Notes under the pieces: generated by a model
What the model saw: only the letters and a program-made list of their open reading frames with translations
Databases searched by the model: none
What the model was told of the DNA's origin: nothing
Part shown: positions 53,188 to 61,634 of the stretch, in pieces
Numbering within the stretch: position 1 is the stretch's first letter
Layout of the letters: each line of letters opens with the position of its first letter
Position numbers and translations under genes: made by a program
From: Adonisia turfae CCMR0081
GTDB taxonomy: Bacteria > Cyanobacteriota > Cyanobacteriia > Phormidesmidales > Phormidesmidaceae
Length of the DNA stretch: 64,000 nt
NCBI RefSeq assembly: GCF_011009555.1
Contig: NZ_QXHD01000004.1
Location: forward strand, 5,565,465 to 5,629,464
Direction: 5' to 3'

Positions 53188-53730
53188 AAAACTATTTACA
53201 AAATTAGCCAGTCCCTTTGCAGGGCTTAGCTAGCGGCATTCTTTATCGTTGAGATCCCTTTGTCTTTGAATACTCAGATACGGCTTCAAAAATTATTTCT
53301 GAATATTCAAGGGCAAAGAAAATTAAGGAATAGCAAACCATATTGTACCTGCCCTTTCTACGAATTTACACAGATACGCTATAGAACATTTAATGATAGT
53401 CCATTTAACGCATGCTTTCAGGAAAAATCAGGCAGAATCAGCACCTTCACTTAAAACGCAACTTTTTCCAAAGTAGTAATTTTACTTACGTACATTGAGC
53501 GATGGTAATTAATTTCACACAGTTGATCCTCAGGAAAACAATCAAAAATGTTGTTTGAACGCTTGGTCAGGGTAAATACACAGAACGCACAGTCAAAAAG
53601 TTCACACTGATCCCATTGTTTTTCCGGGAGAAAATCTTTTAGTTGTTTTCTACTATTTTCCACAAGGGTGCATTGGCTAAAAATTGTCGCTAACGGCATC
53701 CCATATGGTGAAAAACAAAAAAGAGACTCT
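53188..53730. other. Intergenic region before the Q-x-W repeat gene
   Basis: About 540 bp. Open frames of 64 codons (plus) and 111 codons (minus, running into the next gene) show no conserved features or ribosome sites. No RNA gene recognised. Confidence 0.4.
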
Positions 53731-54288
53731 ATGAATTTCAAGAAGATTCTCATGGTAGCAGCGGTCTCCCTAGGTGCTACATCCATCGCTCTCTCGGCTT
53801 CTAAAAATGTTGCCGATGCTCAGGTGGGCTACTTTAAGCTAACGACGATGTTTCTTGAAGATGAAGACAAGTGTTTAGAAGGGAATCGGTTAGCCCCTGA
53901 GTCTGTGTTAGAAGGTGCGGCGTTTATGGATGATTGTCAAAATGTGTCAGGTCAGTTTTGGAAAATAATTCCGGCTGATGGTGATTATTTTAAGTTGACA
54001 ACGATGTTCCTTGAAGGTGAAGGTAAGTGTCTTGAGGGAAATCGTCTGGCCCCTGACTCTGTGTTAGGGGGGGCTGCCTTTATGGATACTTGTCAAAACG
54101 TGTCGGGCCAGCTGTGGAAGAAGATCCCGGTTGGCGATGGTTATTTTAGGCTAACAACCATGTTTTTAGAGGCTCAGAATAAATGTCTTGAGGGGAATCG
54201 GTTAGCCCCTGACTCTATGTTAGAAGGCGCAGCCTTTATGGATGATTGTCAAAATGTGTCGGGTCAGCTGTGGCGGATGGAGGAGTAA
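53731..54288 (+). CDS. Secreted triple Q-x-W repeat (ricin-like) protein
   Basis: 185 aa from the ATG at 53731 (GAGA nearby). Signal peptide of about 31 residues ending near VADAQ. The rest is three near-identical repeats of 52 residues starting at Tyr34, Tyr86 and Tyr138. Each reads Y-F-K-L-T-T-M-F-L-E, then KCLEGNRLAP, GAAFMD-CQNVSGQ-x-W. The Q-x-W and the two Cys per unit are the signature of ricin-type beta-trefoil sugar-binding repeats, so three repeats would make one trefoil. The high repeat identity suggests recent duplication or gene conversion. It stands alone. Confidence 0.75.
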   Translation: MNFKKILMVAAVSLGATSIALSASKNVADAQVGYFKLTTMFLEDEDKCLEGNRLAPESVLEGAAFMDDCQNVSGQFWKIIPADGDYFKLTTMFLEGEGKCLEGNRLAPDSVLGGAAFMDTCQNVSGQLWKKIPVGDGYFRLTTMFLEAQNKCLEGNRLAPDSMLEGAAFMDDCQNVSGQLWRMEE

Positions 54289-54331
54289 GGGGATGGGGTG
54301 GGTTAACCGCTGCTGCTGTTAGACAAGCAGG

Positions 54332-54385
54332 TGGGTAAATACAGGGGGCGGTCAATGGCGATAACTATTCAGGGGTATTTACCCA
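54332..54385. terminator. Inverted repeat between Q-x-W gene and the unknown gene
   Basis: TGGGTAAATAC (54332-54342) and its complement (54375-54385) enclose a 32-nt loop between two converging genes. There is no clear T tract. Confidence 0.4.
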
Positions 54386-54395
54386 TCCTCCAACT

Positions 54396-55460
54396 CTACA
54401 ACCCGGAATCTCTTACCTTATAATCAATCTCCTCCACCGGCAGATTCTCGCCATCGCCATCGCCATACCGCAACTGTAACCGCCGCTCCTTGGCATACTC
54501 CACCAGCTGACCACCATACTTGTCAGCCTCGGTCCCCAACCCCTGGATCTGGATCTTGCCATTAAACACCGTTGCCCGTGCCAGATAAATCACCAGATCA
54601 TCCCGCGAAGGGCGATTGACCGTCACACTGGCCGTCAAGTGCGCCACCCCCCGCTCATCTAACTCCTGGGGTAACGCCATGGCCGTATTCCGAATTCCCC
54701 GCACCGCCACAATTGCCGACGCAACGGCCATGGTAATATCCACCCCATCATCCGTAAAAATCTTATTATTCGAGAGATACTGAAAATTGCGCTCCCGCAG
54801 ATCATCTCGAATACGGCGATGGATCAGATTATCTGGATGATACTGTTTCAGCGCTCCCACAATCGCCCCGCAGGCTGCCCGAGGTTCACGCCAGGGAGAC
54901 TCACGAGTGACGCCATACATCTGGTTTTCACCATCCCGCAAACGACCCACGTGGGTTTTAAGATCAATCGCCACCAGCGATATGGACTGCGGATTACCTG
55001 CATACACCCGCTGCTTTAGCTGTTCATCTAACTCATGGGCCACCGTCACATGGGCCAATGTCGCCCCATTATCTGTACCCCCGCCAGCTGGGAAAAATGC
55101 CTCTAGTTTTAGCTCGCCAATTTCTGACAGCGTTGCAAACCGGGAGGCAACCACGTCACGATAGCGTTTGGTTGCCTCCCCCTGGTGGATGCGATCGCCA
55201 CAGTTGGTATAGGCCAATGTCGTCACCACACTGGGCAAATTCATGTCCGCCCCGCAGGCCTTAATATCCGTTGGACTCGCCGCTGCAAACTGGAGTTCAT
55301 CTCGCAAAATTTGCAATCCTTTGATCAGGGCGTAGCGATCGCTAACAATTTCATTAAGATAGTTGTGGTACGCATTACGCTCCATGCCAAAGCTAGCGCC
55401 AAGCTTCCAAAAATTGTCTACTCGACGCTGGGTGGCTGCTACATCAAACGGGGTGGTCAT
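54396..55460 (-). CDS. Conserved-looking protein of unknown function
   Basis: 354 aa. I do not recognise the family. The sequence is soluble and mixed alpha/beta, without signal peptide or membrane helices. Noticeable segments are KACGADMNLPSVV, FFPAGGGTDNGATLAHVTVAHELDEQ, SLVAIDLKTHVGRLRDGENQMYGV and NNKIFTDDGVDITMAVASAIVAVRG. It starts 5 bp after the metallophosphoesterase stop, so the two are an operon and probably work in the same pathway. Confidence 0.75.
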   Translation of the reverse strand: MTTPFDVAATQRRVDNFWKLGASFGMERNAYHNYLNEIVSDRYALIKGLQILRDELQFAAASPTDIKACGADMNLPSVVTTLAYTNCGDRIHQGEATKRYRDVVASRFATLSEIGELKLEAFFPAGGGTDNGATLAHVTVAHELDEQLKQRVYAGNPQSISLVAIDLKTHVGRLRDGENQMYGVTRESPWREPRAACGAIVGALKQYHPDNLIHRRIRDDLRERNFQYLSNNKIFTDDGVDITMAVASAIVAVRGIRNTAMALPQELDERGVAHLTASVTVNRPSRDDLVIYLARATVFNGKIQIQGLGTEADKYGGQLVEYAKERRLQLRYGDGDGENLPVEEIDYKVRDSGL

Positions 55461-55465
55461 GGTCG

Positions 55466-57298
55466 TTATCTCTCTCGCTGGCCAAGGTTAAACACATCAA
55501 AAGGGATGACAGCGGATTCAGGCTTGCGCGTATCAAAGTAGTAGCTGGTGATGGTTCCCAAACCCGTGTCTAAAATACTGAAAGCCGTAATATCATTACT
55601 GGCAATATAGGGCATTGGATTGTCAAACTCATCTGTTAGGGGCTTCAGGGTGGGCATGATGGGAGTTAACCCATTGGGGTCACCAGTGGCAACATAGGTT
55701 TCTTTAAAGCGGCTGTCTTGGGGCACCGGTCTCGGCCTGGCCTCCGTGTGAGCGTGATAGGTATTACCCACATTAGAAGATTCTAAAAAGTGCATACCGC
55801 TGTCGCCTTTAAAGCGGTTCCAAATATGAGAGTGCCCATAAAACACCAAATCGGTTCCGGCCTCGTCTAATAGCGGTACCAGATATTTAATGATGTGATC
55901 CTCTTCTTTGGGATACTCATAGCGAATACCGGTGAGATTCCCTTCATCGCCATAGTCGTAGACAGGAACCGGAGTGGTAAATGCAGGTACTACATTATCC
56001 CCCAGGGTGTGGGCTGGATGGTGCAGCATAACAATCTTGTACTTAGCCTGCTGGAACTCGTCACTGGCCAGTTCTGCCTGTAGCCATTCATACTGGGGGC
56101 TGCCGGGTTCAATGCTTTCAAAAATCATTTGACCATGGCCCCAGTTTTGAGGGTTACCCAAATCAACGGCCCGTTCCTGGTAGCGCCCCCGAGTTTCATC
56201 ATCCACCTTAAACATGCGCCAAATCTGGGTCACATAGAGAGACACCAGACGTACATCGCCAAAGGTGGTGGCGTAGTATCGTTGGGTCTGACCATTATCA
56301 CGTTGGGCTTTGGGGAGAGAGAAAATCTCGTTGTAGGTATCGATGTTAAAAGAATTTTCTTTAAGCCAGTGTCTTTCTACAGCCTCATTTTCGGTGGGGT
56401 TAAAGATAGCTTTGTGTTGATCGTACAGGTCTTTAGCGGCATTCCAGGGAACAGGATCGTTGAACTGTTTATTTAAAGCAGTTGTGGTGCTGTAGCGCCC
56501 CATGACTTCATGGTTGCCCACGGCTGTAAATAGGGGCGCATTTTGAATGATTTTCCCCCCTTTGTAGACAGTGCCTTCTTCGTTTTCATCGTTGATCAGG
56601 TTATAGCTGGCTCGTCCCTGCAAGCAGGGGAAGAACGCCCCCCCACGGGCATCATCAAACCACTCGGAAGCGCGGTCGGGTATGTTCACCAGGTCGCCTG
56701 CCAGGAATACACCATCCACCTGGCCAATGGTTTCTTCTACTTTTTGTAGGTTGGCGGCGGTCATCGGCATCAGCTGATGATCGGACGTGAGCAGGATTTT
56801 AAGGGGCTCACCTGCCGGTGGTAAAGCCCTGAGGGAGAATTGATCGCTTTGAACAGTGGTGCCATCGTCCGTGGTGCTAGCAACTGCATAGGGAACGGGT
56901 AGACCAGGGCGTAATCCACTGATTTCAGCCTCGTGTCGCCAAATGGGGCGTTGAGTAACGGCCTCATAGGGCTCAACGGTTTTAGATTCGGCATCCTCAC
57001 GGGTGCGGCTAAGCTGGGTGGTGTCGGCAAAGACCGTCTGATCGCCAGGGCCGTACATGACTTTGTGGTCGCTACCTGCAAATTCGGTAAACCAGACTAC
57101 GCGTATCGATGACTCTGTTGGAGATTGTAAAAATGGGTCTGTGAGCAGGGTGACTTGGGGGGGCATGGATAATGGCTGTTGAAGGGGCACTATCGGTCGG
57201 TTGGTCAACTGTACAAATAGCACCACGCCCAGGGAGAAAAATAGTCCCAAGGCTACTAAGGTTCCGGTTTTGGTTTTTCCGGTTTTGGCTGAGGCCAT
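55466..57298 (-). CDS. Membrane-anchored metallophosphoesterase (purple-acid-phosphatase-like)
   Basis: 610 aa. One N-terminal membrane anchor (LVALGLFFSLGVVLFVQL) and a fibronectin-like domain (residues about 50-150; SIRVVWFTEFAGSDHKVMYG), as in purple acid phosphatases. Metallophosphoesterase motifs follow: SDHQL, GDLVNIPD, GNHE, MLHHPAH and YGHSHIWN. The first motif reads SDHQ rather than the usual D-x-H, but Asp and His are still present. Two-metal hydrolase of unknown phosphoester substrate, acting outside the cytoplasmic membrane. First gene of a two-gene leftward operon. Confidence 0.87.
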   Translation of the reverse strand: MASAKTGKTKTGTLVALGLFFSLGVVLFVQLTNRPIVPLQQPLSMPPQVTLLTDPFLQSPTESSIRVVWFTEFAGSDHKVMYGPGDQTVFADTTQLSRTREDAESKTVEPYEAVTQRPIWRHEAEISGLRPGLPVPYAVASTTDDGTTVQSDQFSLRALPPAGEPLKILLTSDHQLMPMTAANLQKVEETIGQVDGVFLAGDLVNIPDRASEWFDDARGGAFFPCLQGRASYNLINDENEEGTVYKGGKIIQNAPLFTAVGNHEVMGRYSTTTALNKQFNDPVPWNAAKDLYDQHKAIFNPTENEAVERHWLKENSFNIDTYNEIFSLPKAQRDNGQTQRYYATTFGDVRLVSLYVTQIWRMFKVDDETRGRYQERAVDLGNPQNWGHGQMIFESIEPGSPQYEWLQAELASDEFQQAKYKIVMLHHPAHTLGDNVVPAFTTPVPVYDYGDEGNLTGIRYEYPKEEDHIIKYLVPLLDEAGTDLVFYGHSHIWNRFKGDSGMHFLESSNVGNTYHAHTEARPRPVPQDSRFKETYVATGDPNGLTPIMPTLKPLTDEFDNPMPYIASNDITAFSILDTGLGTITSYYFDTRKPESAVIPFDVFNLGQRER

Positions 57299-57630
57299 AG
57301 AACGTTCCTGTGGGTTCCCTAACCTATGTCAGGGGGTAGGTATGCAACTCAAGTCTAGATAGTAGCCAATTAGTGCCCCAGATCTGAGTGACTAACGTCA
57401 ATGCAATTTAATGGGGGCTAATTTACCCTTGTACAAATGCTATGTAAGCGTTAGATTTACCCCAATTCAAAAATTGTCTAACGGTGTATCTATTTCTAAC
57501 GTCTGCAAGGAATGATAGATAGGTAAAGTGTTTGGAGAATTAACGTCTGCTTTTGCTGGGCTGACCTTTTAATCACGCTTTAATTCTGATGGCGCATGGG
57601 CATAGTTGACGGTTATTACAGCAATCTTTT
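57299..57630. other. Divergent intergenic region
   Basis: About 330 bp between the metallophosphoesterase (leftward) and the TonB-like gene (rightward). No gene or strong dyad seen; it should carry both promoters. Confidence 0.4.
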
Positions 57631-58473
57631 ATGACCAAGTTTCGCTTACCAAAATTGAATAGTTGGGTAACGACCTTGGTGCTGGCCTCCATTGGTTTGC
57701 ATGGCCTGGTGCTGGCCCTACCGATGCCAGATCTGATTGAAGAAAAACCGGACGTACCTGAAGAAACTGAACCAGAGGTCATTCAAGTGGTGACATTGCC
57801 AAAATTGGCACGCACGCCTGGTTCGTCTAAGCCGCCTTTACCTGAGCCTCCACCGGAAGAACCGCTCCCGGTGGAGGAGCCAGTTGATGAGATGGTTCTG
57901 GCGAATCCGGAGATCTTAGAAGAGTTGGAAGAGATTGAACCGGAGCTGGATGACTTCAGTGAGTGGGAGGAGGAACCAGGTTTCGATGAGGAGCTATTGG
58001 ATGAGGGTGATGGTGGAGATGAAGCCCCCCCTGAGCTAACTCTGGATGAACGTATTGCCAGCCTAGATAGCTACACTGATTTTGATGACACCCAAATTGG
58101 CAATACCCCTGTCCTGACGCAACTGGGCAAGATGGCGGAGCAGGGTTTTTTGCCTACACCGCTACGGGATTTAGAGCGAGCGTTATCTGAAGTTGAGGTA
58201 CCCCTGCAGGAGTGTTTAGAAAATCCCCCCGGTACCTCAGTGAGTTTTATGGTTGAGGTGGGTCCTGATGGCACCTTAATCCATGATCCGAAACCGTTGA
58301 ATAGTTCTGGTTACCAGGTGTTGGATGAAAAAGCGCTGGAGATTGCCCGCGATGCGGACTACGCTGCTTATCACGCGATGGGCAAAACAAAAGCCTATTC
58401 CTTTAATATTGAAATTGACTATGAGGCCTGTAATTTGGCCTCTGGTTTAGCCAATGCCGAGGCGGCCAGCTAA
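57631..58473 (+). CDS. TonB-like energy-transducer family protein
   Basis: 280 aa. One N-terminal helix (WVTTLVLASIGLHGLVLALPMP), a long acidic/proline-rich periplasmic spacer (residues about 35-145; KPPLPEPPPEEPLPVEEPVDE), and a C-terminal domain with SVSFMVEVGPDGTLI...PLNSSGYQVLDEKALEIARD, which follows the TonB CTD pattern (V-x-F-x-I-x-x-D-G, then SSG-x-x-x-LD-x-A-A-L). Its N-terminal layout matches the TonB-like protein at 10232, so these are probable paralogues. No ExbB/ExbD or TonB-dependent receptor is in the window. The end overlaps the convergent site-2 protease gene by 27 bp. Confidence 0.7.
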   Translation: MTKFRLPKLNSWVTTLVLASIGLHGLVLALPMPDLIEEKPDVPEETEPEVIQVVTLPKLARTPGSSKPPLPEPPPEEPLPVEEPVDEMVLANPEILEELEEIEPELDDFSEWEEEPGFDEELLDEGDGGDEAPPELTLDERIASLDSYTDFDDTQIGNTPVLTQLGKMAEQGFLPTPLRDLERALSEVEVPLQECLENPPGTSVSFMVEVGPDGTLIHDPKPLNSSGYQVLDEKALEIARDADYAAYHAMGKTKAYSFNIEIDYEACNLASGLANAEAAS

Positions 58474-59994
58474 GGCGGGGCTTAGGGGTAATAGGGTGGC
58501 CAGCATCAGGAATAAAATCAGCAATGCCAGGGCGGCACGGGTATCGTCCGGTTCACTAATGTCGTCAAGGCAGGGGCGTTCTTCACCGCGCTGCAAAAAC
58601 AAAATTAGGGCTCCCCAATAGAGGGCAAGGGGATTCGCCAGGGCCACAAAAATTAGCAGGATGAGGGTAACGGCTGTGGCTCGTCCGGCAATCTTGCGAC
58701 CATAAATGGCTTGAACAATACGGCCACCATCAATACGTCCGGCAGGCATCACGTTTAGCGCCGTAATGACCAGCCCCAACCATCCCATCAGCACCAGGGG
58801 GTCTACATCTATCAGGTCGTTGGTTTGCAGGGTATCGCCTAGAACCGTACGGGCCAGGGTGCCAACTAGTACCGATTCTTGAAAAAAGTCTACCGGTAGC
58901 TGATAGAGGCTACCGGGATGGGAAAGCCCTAGACCCACTAGCAGCATTGCCAGGGATAATAGGCCACTGGCTGCTGGTCCGGCAAAGGCAATGTCGAACA
59001 GCACGGTGCGATTGGGTAGCACCGACTCAAACCGAGTCAGGGCACCAAAGCTACCTAGCTGCCAGGCGGGCAGGGCAAAGGGCGGACTGAGTTTGATGTT
59101 GTAACGTTTGGCTTGCCAGCGATGGCCGATTTCATGGATGGCCAAAATGGCGAAGATGGCGAGGGCAGTGGGTAATACCTCTGGCCAGCGGCCTGGTTGC
59201 TCAAACAGGTCAAAGTCCTTGAGTAGGGCTCCGGTTTCCAAGCTGGTGATAAATGTTGCGATCGCAAGCGCCACTGCCAACCCCTTTTGACGGATGTCAG
59301 CGGGTTTGGGATCTGTCTTGCTGGGCAGCGCAATGATGGCAGGTCGGTCTTCGGGGCCGTTAATTAAAAACAGCCGATACCGATCGTCCTCAAACTGGTT
59401 TTTCAGCTGAGCATTGAGGGCATTGATTGTCGTTTCAGCCTCGCCCCGCAGGTTGCCTTTAAAGAAAACACCGGCTTGATAGGGAACCGTCTCCGTTCTA
59501 AAGAAGGTATCGACGCCAAAAATAGATTCAATGGCCGCTAGATCCTCTGCTGGGATCGCTGGAGGCGTTTGGGGTGGGGCAGTTGCCTCAGGGGCACCGC
59601 TCTCGTCACTCTCCGTCTTAGGGCTCGTGGGGGATTCCCCACCTGCCTCCAGGTCTGGCTCGACCACGACGTCTACCGTCGGCAGGGGTTCGTTTTGGGA
59701 GACTGTAATGGGATCTTTAGCCTGGGCCTGACCTTCAGGGGCTGCTTTGGCCAGGGTTCTTAACTGCCGTCCTAAATATATGTAGATGGCAGTTGAAACC
59801 ATCACAGCGACCAGGACCCAGGCAATGTTGAGATAGATGCCAAAGGTAAACAGTCCAAAAAATATGAGCCAAGGTAGCATCAGCACCACTGACTGTAACC
59901 AGGCGAAAATGCCCAACTTGCCGTCAGGACGGGCTCTGATAAATCCCCAAATGAGAATGCCAACTGCGGCTACTAAAATTAGAACCGTTATCAT
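58447..59994 (-). CDS. Site-2 protease family membrane metalloprotease (EGY1-like)
   Basis: 515 aa. Two N-terminal membrane helices, an acidic/Pro linker (residues about 85-165), a soluble domain (about 170-250; LAAIESIFGVDTFFRTETVPYQAGVFFKGNLRG), then the protease core with HEIGH (His287, Glu288, His291) and the second zinc motif NVMPAGRIDGGRIVQ. Length and order match the cyanobacterial/plastid EGY-type site-2 proteases. It cuts membrane proteins within the bilayer; the substrates are unknown. Confidence 0.9.
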   Translation of the reverse strand: MITVLILVAAVGILIWGFIRARPDGKLGIFAWLQSVVLMLPWLIFFGLFTFGIYLNIAWVLVAVMVSTAIYIYLGRQLRTLAKAAPEGQAQAKDPITVSQNEPLPTVDVVVEPDLEAGGESPTSPKTESDESGAPEATAPPQTPPAIPAEDLAAIESIFGVDTFFRTETVPYQAGVFFKGNLRGEAETTINALNAQLKNQFEDDRYRLFLINGPEDRPAIIALPSKTDPKPADIRQKGLAVALAIATFITSLETGALLKDFDLFEQPGRWPEVLPTALAIFAILAIHEIGHRWQAKRYNIKLSPPFALPAWQLGSFGALTRFESVLPNRTVLFDIAFAGPAASGLLSLAMLLVGLGLSHPGSLYQLPVDFFQESVLVGTLARTVLGDTLQTNDLIDVDPLVLMGWLGLVITALNVMPAGRIDGGRIVQAIYGRKIAGRATAVTLILLIFVALANPLALYWGALILFLQRGEERPCLDDISEPDDTRAALALLILFLMLATLLPLSPALAGRLGIG

Positions 59995-60102
59995 TGCGCA
60001 GAAAAACCGACAACACCATTAAAACTCTGCTGATAGTTTAAGGGTAGACGTCCCTTTCAGGTTAAACTCAACACCGCGAAGCTTTCTGCCAATTTATGTT
60101 AT

Positions 60103-61371
60103 ATGAGCGCCCAAGAGCCATTTGATCATGCTGCGACGCCAGCAGACTTGATGCCTCAGACTCCGAGGGCATCAGAGCGGTTTACCGTTGATTACAATCC
60201 AGACCCTGATTTTGCATCCATTGGGGATTTGCACCATGAGGAGATGGCAACGTTGCCCCTGAGCTCGCCCATGAAAGTGTCAGTGCAGTTATTGATTGCG
60301 ATCGCATCCACCCTGATCACCTTTATTGGTCTGGTACTCGATAGCTTCTGGCTAATTTCGTTTGGCTCTTTAATCGCGTTAGCGATTTCGATCCGGTTGG
60401 CGATGCCCACCTTGCGGGCAGTGGTCAACGACCTATCTCCAGAGCAACGATCGTTAATTGTCGCCACCCCTGGCTTAATTCTCGGCGTCTACGGCTTGAT
60501 GCAAGTCAGTGGGATCAACCTGCGACTATTGCAGTGGGGGGCCACCCTCAACTGGAATGCCATTGGAGCCCTCGGTGATTTTTTGGGGGCCTTAGGACAA
60601 ATATTTATCGCGATTTTGGCGCTCTATGTCGCTTGGCGACAGTTTATTATTTCCCGCGATCTAACCACTCAGCAGAATTTAATTACCCAGCAGCAAACCA
60701 TTGATGCTTATTTCCAGGGCATTTCAGAACTGGTCCTGGATGATGAAGGCTTACTTGAAGACTGGCCCCAGGAACGCATCATTGCTGAAGCTCGAACGGC
60801 AGCTATTTTGGGCGGTATCGATGGCGATGGTAAAGCTAAAGTTCTACGGTTTTTGTCGCGCTCTAAACTACTCACCCCCCTAGCCCGTGATCAGCGGTTG
60901 GGACGCCCGATTTTAGATGGCTCTGGCGGCTACGCTGAGGATCGCCTTAATGGTGTACGGGTGATTGATATTGGCGTGATGCTGGCAGCGGCAGATATTT
61001 CCGGCAATGATCTACGTTGGGTAGACCTGAGCGGCATTAATTTAATCCGCGCCGACCTATCCCAATGCGAGTTAGTCCGCACCGATCTAACCCGCACGGT
61101 GTTATGTGACGCAGACTTATCTGGGGCCGATCTTATGGGCACCCGCTTCTTTCATGGCCCCCACGAAACCGCCACACCTCGTACCCGTAACGATACACCT
61201 AACTATGAAACCGGCGAGTTTACCGGAGCTGTGGTAGAAGGCATGGATCTATCCAATGCCCAGCGCCTATCTGAAACCCAACGCTGCTATCTATGCACCT
61301 GGAGCGGTAGTAAAACTCGGGCTACTATTCCAGGTGGCTGTCGGGATATTCCAAATCGGTTGGGTAGATAG
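60103..61371 (+). CDS. Membrane protein with pentapeptide repeats
   Basis: 422 aa. Residues about 60-190 hold four or five membrane helices (LLIAIASTLITFIGLVLDSFWLISFGSLIALAISIRLA; LIVATPGLILGVYGLMQV). Residues about 190-280 are soluble and helical. Residues about 300-345 form pentapeptide repeats (AADISGNDLRWVDLSGINLIRADLSQCELVRTDLTRTVLCDADLSGADLMG), with a further piece near the end (FTGAVVEGMDLSNAQ). Such repeats build a right-handed beta helix. A common architecture in cyanobacteria; function unknown. Confidence 0.85.
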   Translation: MSAQEPFDHAATPADLMPQTPRASERFTVDYNPDPDFASIGDLHHEEMATLPLSSPMKVSVQLLIAIASTLITFIGLVLDSFWLISFGSLIALAISIRLAMPTLRAVVNDLSPEQRSLIVATPGLILGVYGLMQVSGINLRLLQWGATLNWNAIGALGDFLGALGQIFIAILALYVAWRQFIISRDLTTQQNLITQQQTIDAYFQGISELVLDDEGLLEDWPQERIIAEARTAAILGGIDGDGKAKVLRFLSRSKLLTPLARDQRLGRPILDGSGGYAEDRLNGVRVIDIGVMLAAADISGNDLRWVDLSGINLIRADLSQCELVRTDLTRTVLCDADLSGADLMGTRFFHGPHETATPRTRNDTPNYETGEFTGAVVEGMDLSNAQRLSETQRCYLCTWSGSKTRATIPGGCRDIPNRLGR

Positions 61372-61535
61372 GGGAAGTCGGGAATAAGGAATCGGGTTAC
61401 GCATACCTGCTTGTATAAAAAGTTCTTGTAAGGTTGAGCCAAGTCCAGTGTGATTTATCTATCAATCACATTAGGTTTGGGTAAATTGAAACTAGCCAGA
61501 CCTGTTCCTGTTGGCTAATTGTTACCTTGAAGACG

Positions 61536-61610
61536 GTGGGGTCACCCGCCATCAGTGGGGTCGCCCACCATCGGTGGGGGCGTCCACCATCGGTGGGGCG
61601 TCCACCATAT
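61536..61610. repeat. Four tandem 19-bp repeats before the HpsL-like gene
   Basis: Units at 61536, 61555, 61574 and 61593 (last 18 bp), each near GTGGGGTCGCCCACCATCG. Each unit contains a GGTGGG/CCCACC dyad. They end about 25 bp before the start of the next gene, so they lie in its leader or promoter region. Confidence 0.85.
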
Positions 61611-61634
61611 CTATTGCCCTTCTTCTAATCGTCC

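Noticed and set aside
53451-53786. 111-codon Cys-containing minus-strand frame
   Set aside because: It overlaps the start of the secreted repeat gene; no ribosome site or known pattern, so not called although not excluded.
61536-61610. Tandem repeats considered as a CRISPR array
   Set aside because: Units are 19 bp with no spacers and no cas genes nearby.
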